14,110 nt of DNA from an uncultured Planctomycetaceae bacterium (lineage in GTDB: Bacteria; Planctomycetota; Planctomycetia; Pirellulales; Pirellulaceae), in the NCBI GenBank assembly GCA_903921945.1, contig CAIXSC010000206.1, positions 1 through 14,110 of the forward strand. Reading direction: 5' to 3'. A program made the position numbers and the translations under genes. Below, piece after piece: positions 6,742-14,110 of the stretch; position 1 is the first letter of the stretch, and every line of letters begins with the position of its first letter. Under the pieces are notes generated by a model. It did not search any database, was not told where the DNA came from, and was given only the letters and a program-made list of their open reading frames with translations.

Positions 6742-9354
6742 ATGGCGACCGCACCTTCGCTTCGCTCGGCTTTCATCCCGACATTGGCGCGTTTCGTGGT
6801 CGTTGGCGATTTGATGCTGGCCAGTCTGGCATCTGCGGCATCTGCGGCATCTGCGGCATCCCGGGCATTTCTGGCATCGCTCGCATGCCTGGCATCGCTA
6901 GCGTGTCTGGAAAACCTTCACGCGGAACCGCCATCCACGCCGGCGATAGGCGAGACACTGCGTTGGACCGCCCGCGAGCTATTCGACCGAGGAACAGTCC
7001 GCGATGCGCGACTGTCGCGCGACAGCCAGTATTTGGAACTGGAGCGCGGTGTGCTGATCGAGGACGACGGACCGGCAGCCGGCTATTCGTACTCGCCCAA
7101 TGAAGAAACGTTGACCGATAGCATCGCGGTCGAAAAACAATTGGTAGTCGCCGACCCACGCGCGGAATCCGCCACATTGCTGGTCGGCTCGAGTGCGGAG
7201 TTCGCGGTGGCGGTGAATGGCGTCGCCACGCGGCTCGAACCGCTCGGCAAGGCTGGCAACTACTGGCGTCGATACTCGGTGCCGGTCGACAAGCTGGTAG
7301 CTGGTGTGAATCGTTTCGAGCTGCGGGGCTCGGGAAAGCTCTGGATCGCGCTCGATCAAGACTATGCGGCCGGTTCCGAGACGCGTCGCCATCATCCGAA
7401 TCGCAGCCGTAAAAGTCTGGATGACGGGAAGTCATGGACCGATCACGGACTGGGGCCCAAAGGCGACTTGGACGGCGAGTACTACGTGCGGTTGCAATTG
7501 GACCAATATCGGCCGGGCGGCGTTTGGTGGTCGCCTGTCGTCGACCTTGCGAACCTCCGCGATGCCCCATTGAGCCAGGCTGGCGATCCGCGACCGCCCT
7601 TTCGCGTAACGGTCGCCCGTGAGCATGGTCGTCTTGGCCAGGTGCAAGTCGCAGTGCGAACCGGTCCGCGTTTGCCGTTCGACGGGTTGGGCACTCGCAG
7701 CGAACGCGACCCGGAATTGTCGAGCATTCGTGCCGCCGGCGGTAAACGTTGGTCGGCGAGCGTCCCCGATACATCCTGGGAAGGTTGGAGCGACTGGCAA
7801 ACCGTGGACCCCGCTGGCGGCTCCGCGAAGTTCGTCGTGCCGCACGGCCGCTATGCCCAAGCGCGAATCGAGCTTGCGACGACCGATCCGCGACAATCGC
7901 CCCGCGTTACCAGCCTGGAATGGCAACTCGACGACTTTTCGCCCGACGCGTCGGCGGTTCCACGGACCACCCGCGTCCAGTTAACTGATCGAGCGGCTTC
8001 TCAAGCGGCGATCGAAGTCAACGCCAAGGTGGCGGTCCCGTCCGAGTCGCCCGCGGAAAGTCAAGCCGCGGCGGGTTCGCCAAATCCGCTGGCGATTGAA
8101 CGGGGCGATCGAGCGGCCGGACTACCGGATTGGACGCGTCGATTGCGATTTGGAGAACGTCACGTGCCGGTGGTGCGCCGGTCGGCGATTCCGTTTACCT
8201 ACGAACCGATCGACTCAGCGCCGCTCGCCGACCTTCGGCGCGCCGAGCGGCTCGACGAGTTGGTTCGCAAGGGCGATTTTGAGCCGGTTGGCGGTGCGGC
8301 CGGCGTGGATGCGGCGGTCAACGCTGGCAAACCGGAGTGGGCCATGGTTCGGCGTCTTGCGGCGTGGTCGTCGCAACGCTGGTCGGACGGCCATTTGGGC
8401 CAAATCTACCCGGCATGGAACGCGATTGAGATTCTCAAGCCCCATACGGACGGCAAGCCGGTCGGCGGTTTTTGCCAGCAGTTCAACATCGTGTTTTTGC
8501 AGGCCTGCGAGAGCTTTGGGGTGCTGGGGCGGGCCGTGTCGATCGGCGCGGGGGACCATGGCCTGCAGATTCGCAGCGGTCACGAGGTCGTCGAGATCTG
8601 GTCGAACGAGTTCGGCAAGTGGATTTACATCGACGGGCAGGCGGCGTGGTATTTCGTGGACGAACGTGGCACGCCGCTTTCGCTGCTCGAACTGCGGGAG
8701 CGGCAGTTGGCGGCCCGCAATGGAAACGGCGATGGAAGCCCGGATGGAAAACGCGACGCAAAACGCGACGCAAAACGCAATGGAAACCCGGATGGAAACG
8801 GCGATGCAAAACCGGATGGAGAACCGGAAGGAAACCGGGATGGAAAACCGCTCGGCGCGGTTCGCCTGGTGCGGGTCGCAGAGACAAAGTGGATGTGGAA
8901 CGGCCTGGAAGGCTGGCCGGCATTCGCGGAGTTGCGGCTGATTCCGCGTAGCGACTGGCTGGCTCGCCCAGCGCCACGGCCGCTGAACCAAGGGATGCGC
9001 GGCTGGTTTTGGACCGGCCATGTCGCTTGGAGCGATGACACCTACCCGGCATCACTGTTGTACGGCCAGCGAGTCGGCCAGTTGGCGAATTGGGAGTGGA
9101 CCGCGTGCGCGGCCGCCGCCCGCTTGCAGGCGACGAGTTCGCCGGGCGAGTTGCGAGTCGCCGTGGAAGGGGTGATTCCAGGTTGCGGCACCTTGCGAGC
9201 CCGCGAGAACGACGAGCCGCCGCGCGTGGCGGAGACGGAGTTTTCGTGGAAGCTCCGTCCGGGCATCAATCGCTTGGTGGTGGAACCAGTCAACCAAGCG
9301 GGGCGAGCCGGAGTCGCGAGCCGCTTCACGGTCCATCTCGATCCAGCAAGGTAA
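6742..9354 (+). CDS. Large secreted protein with transglutaminase-like core and flanking beta-sandwich regions
   Basis: 870 residues from the ATG at 6742, which has TGGAG (6728-6732) 9 nt upstream. An ATG at 6712 in the same frame overlaps the previous stop (ATGA) and is the alternative, adding 10 residues. The N-terminus is signal-like but unusually long, ending near LHA-EPP at about residue 62 after an Ala/Ser/Leu repeat. Residues of about 70-400 look beta-rich; a VNGV...VNRFELRG stretch resembles a galactose-binding-type sandwich. A transglutaminase-like core follows with Cys578 (GGFCQQFN), His614 (SGHEVVEIW) and Asp631 (WIYIDGQ), in the order and spacing of the Cys-His-Asp triad. Just after it comes a Gly/Asn/Asp/Lys repeat (about 660-703), then an Ig-like C-terminus. 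It could be a protease-like or cross-linking enzyme; the substrate is unknown. It is probably co-transcribed with the UnbV protein. Confidence 0.85.
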   Translation: MATAPSLRSAFIPTLARFVVVGDLMLASLASAASAASAASRAFLASLACLASLACLENLHAEPPSTPAIGETLRWTARELFDRGTVRDARLSRDSQYLELERGVLIEDDGPAAGYSYSPNEETLTDSIAVEKQLVVADPRAESATLLVGSSAEFAVAVNGVATRLEPLGKAGNYWRRYSVPVDKLVAGVNRFELRGSGKLWIALDQDYAAGSETRRHHPNRSRKSLDDGKSWTDHGLGPKGDLDGEYYVRLQLDQYRPGGVWWSPVVDLANLRDAPLSQAGDPRPPFRVTVAREHGRLGQVQVAVRTGPRLPFDGLGTRSERDPELSSIRAAGGKRWSASVPDTSWEGWSDWQTVDPAGGSAKFVVPHGRYAQARIELATTDPRQSPRVTSLEWQLDDFSPDASAVPRTTRVQLTDRAASQAAIEVNAKVAVPSESPAESQAAAGSPNPLAIERGDRAAGLPDWTRRLRFGERHVPVVRRSAIPFTYEPIDSAPLADLRRAERLDELVRKGDFEPVGGAAGVDAAVNAGKPEWAMVRRLAAWSSQRWSDGHLGQIYPAWNAIEILKPHTDGKPVGGFCQQFNIVFLQACESFGVLGRAVSIGAGDHGLQIRSGHEVVEIWSNEFGKWIYIDGQAAWYFVDERGTPLSLLELRERQLAARNGNGDGSPDGKRDAKRDAKRNGNPDGNGDAKPDGEPEGNRDGKPLGAVRLVRVAETKWMWNGLEGWPAFAELRLIPRSDWLARPAPRPLNQGMRGWFWTGHVAWSDDTYPASLLYGQRVGQLANWEWTACAAAARLQATSSPGELRVAVEGVIPGCGTLRARENDEPPRVAETEFSWKLRPGINRLVVEPVNQAGRAGVASRFTVHLDPAR
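6826..6909 (+). repeat. 9-bp tandem repeat encoding (Ala-Ser-Ala)n and related Leu-Ala-Ser units in the signal region
   Basis: GCATCTGCG recurs in frame three times from about 6836, then degenerates into CTGGCATCG/CTCGCATGC-type 9-mers up to about 6909. It encodes Ala-Ser-Ala units followed by LASLAC-type units. These lie in the hydrophobic part of the predicted signal peptide and make it far longer than usual. Confidence 0.85.
8718..8850 (+). repeat. Low-complexity in-frame repeat (Asn-Gly/Asp-Gly/Ala-Lys) beside the transglutaminase core
   Basis: Short words such as GATGGAAA and GACGCAAAACGC recur about a dozen times with spacings that are multiples of three. They encode a strongly hydrophilic segment of Gly, Asn, Asp, Lys, Arg and Pro (about residues 660-703) with units such as PDGNGDAK and RDAKRDAK. 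It lies some 30 residues after the catalytic Asp and before a conserved-looking EDxKWMW-like strand, so it is probably an exposed loop. Confidence 0.85.
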
Positions 9355-9405
9355 TCGCCGCAACGCCGCCGGTTGTGACTTGGCGGGAATCGCACTCGCC
9401 GAAGT

Positions 9406-9428
9406 TTCGACGGACGGGAAGTCCGTCG
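9406..9428. repeat. 23-bp palindromic repeat, left copy
   Basis: This copy begins TTCGACGG and ends GTCCGTCG. It matches the sequence at 9686-9708 at 19 of 23 positions, 280 bp away. Each copy is itself an inverted repeat, so the pair can be read as direct or inverted. Confidence 0.55.
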
Positions 9429-9429
9429 A
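9407..9429 (+). terminator. Possible terminator hairpin after the transglutaminase-like gene
   Basis: TCGACGGAC and GTCCGTCGA form a perfect 9-bp stem around a 5-nt GGGAA loop, 53 nt after the stop codon at 9354. No run of T follows, so intrinsic termination is uncertain. The same sequence is one copy of the 23-bp repeat pair described separately. Confidence 0.35.
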
Positions 9430-9685
9430 TCGGAGGTCCTTCTGGGTTTCCTGCGGGTCGCCATCGCAGGAGTCGCAGGGTGCGGCTGTCGCCGCAGGCG
9501 GAGTTACTTCGCCAGCGGCTGCTTATTGAAAAGACGGTTGGACACCTGCGCCATGCCTCCGAAAATCCCGCGGCGCACGCCGCGCCGGCTTGTGCCGTGG
9601 CTCGGAAGTTCGGCGAGGCACGAAGCTTCGGCGGGACCCACACGAATCCCGGATGGAGCCGATGGGAGGCCGATAATCGAAAGGC

Positions 9686-9708
9686 TTCGACGGGCTAGAG
9701 GTCCGTCG
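9686..9708. repeat. 23-bp palindromic repeat, right copy, overlapping the hydrolase stop codon
   Basis: This copy begins TTCGACGG and ends GTCCGTCG, with CGACGG/CCGTCG (9688-9693/9703-9708) as its stem. It matches the left copy at 19 of 23 positions. The last codons and the TAG stop (9697-9695 on the minus strand) of the alpha/beta hydrolase lie within it. Confidence 0.55.
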
Positions 9709-10513
9709 TGTTGCCCGGCGGCAACTGTTCGAGCCATGGGGCGACGATCGCGTTGAAGGCTTCCGGGCGTTCGTAAGGGGCCATGTGGCCGGCGGCCGGG
9801 ACTTCGCGGTATTCGGCGTGGGGCATCCGAGCGGCGATCTCCCGCATCTCGGCGGGCGGAGAAATACCGTCGTGTTCGCCGCCAACCAAAAGCGTGGGAA
9901 CGGAAATCTCGGGCAGCCAGGCGGTGACATCCGGTCGTTCCGCCATGCCGCGGAGCGCGGCGGCGACTCCGCGGGGCGACGCTTGATGAATGATGCGGCG
10001 CATCGCTTCCACGCGTTCGGGCATCGCCTGCCATGTTTCCGGGGCGAACAGCCGCCGCAGCATCGGTTCCGCCATGATTTGCGGGCCTTGCGCCAGCACG
10101 GCTTCGGCCGTTTGCAGCCGGCCGCGAGCAATCTCCGGAGCGTCCGCCAGCGCCCGCGTGTTGCACAACAGCAACGCTCGCAGACGCTCGGGATGCCGCC
10201 GCCAGAACTGCCAAGCGACGTATCCTCCCATGGAGAGGCCCGCCAAGACGATGGGCGTCGCGATCCTGAGCGCGTCGAGCAGGCGGGCGACATCGTCGGC
10301 TAGTTGTTCCATAGTCGCTAAGCCGTCCGTCGCGTCGCTCGCGCCAAAACCGCGCAAGTCGGGCACGACGACACGGTAGCGATCGGAAAACGCCTCGCGC
10401 TGCGCGTTCCACATCGACCCATCGAGCGGAAAACCGTGGAGAAAAAGCAACGTCGGGCCGCTGCCTTGGTCCAGAACCGCCAAGCTGAAATCCCCCGCAT
10501 CGACACGTTTCAT
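9695..10513 (-). CDS. Alpha/beta-fold hydrolase
   Basis: A 272-residue protein of normal length for the single-domain alpha/beta hydrolase family. The start at 10513 is preferred because GGTGGG lies 6 nt upstream. A reading from 10549 adds 12 residues ahead of the first strand and has no such site. The oxyanion-hole motif HGFP is at about residues 26-29. The nucleophile elbow GLSMGG has Ser94, the acid is Asp215 (GGEHDGISP), and His243 (AAGHMAPYE) completes the triad, so the enzyme should be active. The sequence resembles the branch that contains 3-oxoadipate enol-lactonase-like and small esterase enzymes, but the substrate cannot be named. No signal peptide is seen, so it is probably cytoplasmic. 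It is divergent from the FHA gene across a short promoter region and stands alone on its strand here. Confidence 0.92.
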   Translation of the reverse strand: MKRVDAGDFSLAVLDQGSGPTLLFLHGFPLDGSMWNAQREAFSDRYRVVVPDLRGFGASDATDGLATMEQLADDVARLLDALRIATPIVLAGLSMGGYVAWQFWRRHPERLRALLLCNTRALADAPEIARGRLQTAEAVLAQGPQIMAEPMLRRLFAPETWQAMPERVEAMRRIIHQASPRGVAAALRGMAERPDVTAWLPEISVPTLLVGGEHDGISPPAEMREIAARMPHAEYREVPAAGHMAPYERPEAFNAIVAPWLEQLPPGNTTDL

Positions 10514-10540
10514 GTTGTGCCCACCGTGAACCGAGAATCG

Positions 10541-10570
10541 TTGCCACAAGCTGGCGATGGTTTTATCATA
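10541..10570 (+). promoter_or_regulatory. Sigma-70-like promoter for the FHA gene with a symmetric -10 facing both ways
   Basis: TTGCCA (10541-10546) and TATCAT (10564-10569) are 17 bp apart, the ideal spacing for a housekeeping promoter. The expected transcription start, about 7 nt after the -10, falls on the FHA start codon at 10576. The 7-mer TATCATA is nearly self-complementary: on the minus strand 10570-10565 reads TATGAT, a good -10 for the divergent hydrolase, with a start expected near 10558. No clear minus-strand -35 is seen. Confidence 0.55.
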
Positions 10571-10575
10571 GGGCC

Positions 10576-11967
10576 ATGAAAGCGAAACTCATCGTGGTCG
10601 CGGGCACGACTCGTGCCCAGGAATTCAAGTTGCGATTGCCCGCGATCCTCGGCCGGGGACGTGCCTGTTCGGTGCAGTTGCCTCACGCGCTGGTCAGCCG
10701 GCAGCATTGTGAAGTGTTCGAAGCGGACGGCAAGCTGCGAGTTCGCGATCTCGGGTCGCTGAACGGCACGCTTGTCGACGGCCACAAGATCACCGAATGC
10801 GAACTCGCGGACGGCCAGTTGCTGAACGTCGGCACCGTGACGTTCCGCGTGGAAATCGCCAGCGACGAGGCGAACGCGTGGCTCGCCCCGCCATCCAAGG
10901 GCGGCGCCTCCAGCATTGGAAAGCAGCAACCCACTGCAAGCGTCCCGCCATCGGCGGCCTCCGCCTCCGGCAAGAAATTGGCAAGCCGCTCAGCCATCGG
11001 CTCGGCGAAATCAACCCACTCACCCGCGCCGCTTGCCGATGATCAGCTCGCCGCCGAATCGCTCGAAACCGAGCCTGGTGACGCTCGGCCAGCTTCCCAC
11101 GACCTCGATCTCTTGCCGCCCTCGGCCCTGCCGCCGACGGCCCTGCCCCCAACTGCTCTGCCCTCCACTGCCCTGCCCCCAACTGCCCTGCCCGCTTTGC
11201 CGCCCCGTGCCGCGACGCCAACCGGTCTGCCCCCTGGTATTCCCACGTTGCCGCCTTCGGTGTTGCCACCCACGGTAACACCGCCTTCGGTATCGCCACC
11301 GACGGTATCGCCACCGACGGTATCGCCACAGACGGTGCCGATGGCGATTCCCGGTGCGGCCCTTGCGACGATCCAACGGGCGGGTGTCCCAGGCTCGGGT
11401 ATTCCGGTAGCCGGTATCCCGGTAGCTGGCATGCCGATGGCCGGAGTGCCCGTCGCCGGAGTACCGATGGCTGGCGTGCCCGTCGCGGGAGTTCCCATGG
11501 CCGGAGTGCCCATCGCGGGCGTGCCCATGGCGGGCGTGCCAGTCGCGGGCGTGCCCATGGCCGGAGTCCCCGTTGCTGGAGTGCCCATGGCCGGAGTCCC
11601 TGTTGCGGGTTTACCGATGACGGGGGTTGCTGTGTCGGGGTCGCCGATCGCCGGATTGCCGCCAACTACGACGCCAGCCGCCGGACCGCCACCCGCCGGC
11701 GCGTCACCAGCTAGCGGGTCCCCAGCTAGTGGGTCGAAGACCGGAGTTCCCGCATCCGCGTCCGACGCTGCCGGGAAGCCGGCTACCGCGTCGTCCAAAC
11801 CCGCCAAGGTCGATGCGAGCCCGCGCGATGTGGGCCCACGTGATTCGAGCCCGCGCGATTCGGGCCCGCCCGCTCCGCAGGCTGCCAGCCCGGCGAACGC
11901 CTCGCACGCGAACACCATGGACGCCGACGAAGACCTGACCGAGTTCCTCAAGTCGCTACGCAAATAG
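10576..11967 (+). CDS. FHA-domain protein with long Pro/Gly-rich pentapeptide-repeat tail
   Basis: A 463-residue protein. Residues 1-95 form a forkhead-associated domain, a phosphothreonine-peptide reader. The hallmark residues are present: G26-R27 (ILGRGRACSV), S41 and H44 (SRQHCE), and N63-G64 (GSLNGT). The domain begins almost at residue 1, which fixes the start. The rest has no enzyme motif: a linker (96-180), ALPPT- and VSPPT-type pentads (181-254), 19 elastin-like pentads GVPxA (270-364), a Ser/Ala/Pro/Gly stretch with PRD repeats, and an acidic C-terminus DADEDLTEFLK. No signal peptide or membrane segment is seen, so it is probably a cytoplasmic scaffold or adaptor in Ser/Thr-kinase signalling; the partner is unknown. 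No usual Shine-Dalgarno is seen at a usual distance, which fits a leaderless mRNA. Confidence 0.9.
   Translation: MKAKLIVVAGTTRAQEFKLRLPAILGRGRACSVQLPHALVSRQHCEVFEADGKLRVRDLGSLNGTLVDGHKITECELADGQLLNVGTVTFRVEIASDEANAWLAPPSKGGASSIGKQQPTASVPPSAASASGKKLASRSAIGSAKSTHSPAPLADDQLAAESLETEPGDARPASHDLDLLPPSALPPTALPPTALPSTALPPTALPALPPRAATPTGLPPGIPTLPPSVLPPTVTPPSVSPPTVSPPTVSPQTVPMAIPGAALATIQRAGVPGSGIPVAGIPVAGMPMAGVPVAGVPMAGVPVAGVPMAGVPIAGVPMAGVPVAGVPMAGVPVAGVPMAGVPVAGLPMTGVAVSGSPIAGLPPTTTPAAGPPPAGASPASGSPASGSKTGVPASASDAAGKPATASSKPAKVDASPRDVGPRDSSPRDSGPPAPQAASPANASHANTMDADEDLTEFLKSLRK
11116..11337 (+). repeat. 15-bp tandem repeats encoding ALPPT and VSPPT pentapeptides
   Basis: Two blocks lie in the FHA protein. 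The first, about 11125-11200, has pentads of the ALPPT type. The second, about 11260-11337, has pentads of the VSPPT type with near-identical DNA copies of ATCGCCACCGACGGT. The period is 15 bp and in frame, and the product is proline-rich and probably extended. This block precedes the GVPxA array. Confidence 0.85.
11383..11667 (+). repeat. Elastin-like GVPxA pentapeptide array (19 units, 30-bp higher-order period)
   Basis: Nineteen consecutive in-frame pentads cover residues 270-364, mostly GVPVA and GVPMA. From the fourth to the seventeenth pentad the fourth residue alternates strictly between Met and an aliphatic residue (Val, once Ile). The unit is therefore really 10 residues or 30 bp. 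Synonymous changes are scattered among copies, so the array is not a single recent expansion. Unit ends are degenerate. Confidence 0.92.
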
Positions 11968-12025
11968 CCGGTTGATCGCCACACCAGTCGCCCGCGCCGC
12001 GACTTTGCCAAAGGGAGTTGGAACG

Positions 12026-14064
<2,039 letters not shown>

Positions 14065-14068
<4 letters not shown>

Positions 14069-14110
14069 CGCGTACGGCCGATTCACACGCCATCCCGGTG
14101 TGCCAAAATC
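14065..14110 (+). CDS. Possible start of a further gene, cut by the right edge
   Basis: An ATG at 14065 overlaps the TGA of the DUF255 gene (ATGA) and stays open for the remaining 15 codons, giving MTRTADSHAIPVCQN. Such overlaps are common between coupled genes. However, no Shine-Dalgarno is obvious and the visible part is too short to judge coding character or family. Confidence 0.25.

Larger units (their letters stand above)
9355..9694. other. Convergent intergenic region with several hairpins; no gene seen
   Basis: 340 bp between the ends of the transglutaminase-like and hydrolase genes. Reading frames here have no convincing start or family motif, so I see no gene. Inverted repeats are dense. 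There is a 9-bp perfect stem at 9407-9415/9421-9429 with a GGGAA loop, CCTGCG/CGCAGG at 9450-9455/9465-9470, TGCGGC/GCCGCA at 9481-9486/9491-9496, and CGCGGCG/CGCCGCG at 9569-9575/9578-9584. A perfect 10-bp palindrome CGAAGCTTCG lies at 9621-9630. None is followed by a clear T-tract. The first hairpin is the best candidate for ending transcription of the upstream plus-strand genes. Confidence 0.7.

Noticed and set aside
5675..6754. Long minus-strand open frame of 359 codons opposite the FG-GAP/UnbV gene
   Set aside because: It is antisense to a gene with clear FG-GAP and UnbV motifs, shows no domain of its own, and long antisense frames are expected at this GC content.
6850..6910. Lipoprotein signal (lipobox) in the transglutaminase-like protein
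   Set aside because: The Cys residues follow Ser-Leu-Ala rather than Leu at -3 with a small residue at -2, and they recur as part of a repeat.
6773..7774. Minus-strand open frame of 333 codons opposite the transglutaminase-like gene
   Set aside because: Composition is Arg/Pro-rich with no recognisable domain, and the GMP/QMP repeat at its end is just the antisense of the ASA repeat.
9481..9540. Resemblance of the GCTGCTTATTGAAAAG stretch to IS-associated repeats recalled from planctomycete genomes
   Set aside because: The match rests on memory and is too short and degenerate to claim without a genome search.
9504..10547. Minus-strand open frame of 347 codons overlapping the alpha/beta hydrolase in another frame
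   Set aside because: The hydrolase frame has a complete catalytic triad; this one is Arg/Gly/Ala-rich and without motifs, as expected for a shadow frame.
11383..11667. CRISPR-like array
   Set aside because: The repeats are 15/30 bp, directly adjoining without spacers, and keep reading frame inside a protein gene.

Overview
The window is GC-rich bacterial DNA that looks like Planctomycetota, most likely a Pirellulales-type genome. This is inferred from the gene families present and not from any marker gene. The families are paired TPR membrane proteins with a GT-C-like core, a CRTAC1-type FG-GAP/ASPIC-UnbV secreted protein, an exported DUF255/SSP411 protein and an FHA protein with a long proline-rich tail. 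There is no tRNA, rRNA, CRISPR array, transposase or phage gene.

Layout. Positions 1-4682 (minus strand) carry two tandem paralogous TPR membrane proteins (2511-4682, then 76-2448). A third gene begins 2 nt past the stop of the second and runs off the left edge. A 173-bp divergent gap separates this set from a plus-strand pair: a Ca2+-binding FG-GAP/UnbV secreted protein (4856-6715) and a large secreted protein with a transglutaminase-like core (6742-9354, possibly starting at 6712 with a 4-nt overlap). A 340-bp convergent gap (9355-9694) holds several hairpins and two 23-bp repeat copies. It is followed by a minus-strand alpha/beta hydrolase (9695-10513). A 62-bp divergent promoter region then leads into an FHA-domain protein (10576-11967) and an exported DUF255 thioredoxin-fold protein (12026-14068). 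A possible further gene starts in the last 46 bases.

How the genes may fit together. The left half reads as a cell-envelope set: integral-membrane GT-C-like/TPR proteins on one strand and secreted beta-propeller and transglutaminase-like proteins on the other. No pathway can be assigned with confidence. The right half contains a probable phosphothreonine-reader and an exported thioredoxin-fold protein, which may be co-transcribed across a 58-bp gap.

The most striking theme is in-frame low-complexity expansion. Almost every large gene carries a different short peptide repeat: a 12-residue repeat in TPR protein 1, Ala-Ser-Ala in TPR protein 2 and again in the signal region of the transglutaminase-like protein, a Gly/Asn/Asp/Lys stretch near the transglutaminase core, and an elastin-like VPxAG array in the FHA protein. 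The second theme is a symmetric -10 element between the hydrolase and FHA genes that predicts a leaderless FHA mRNA.
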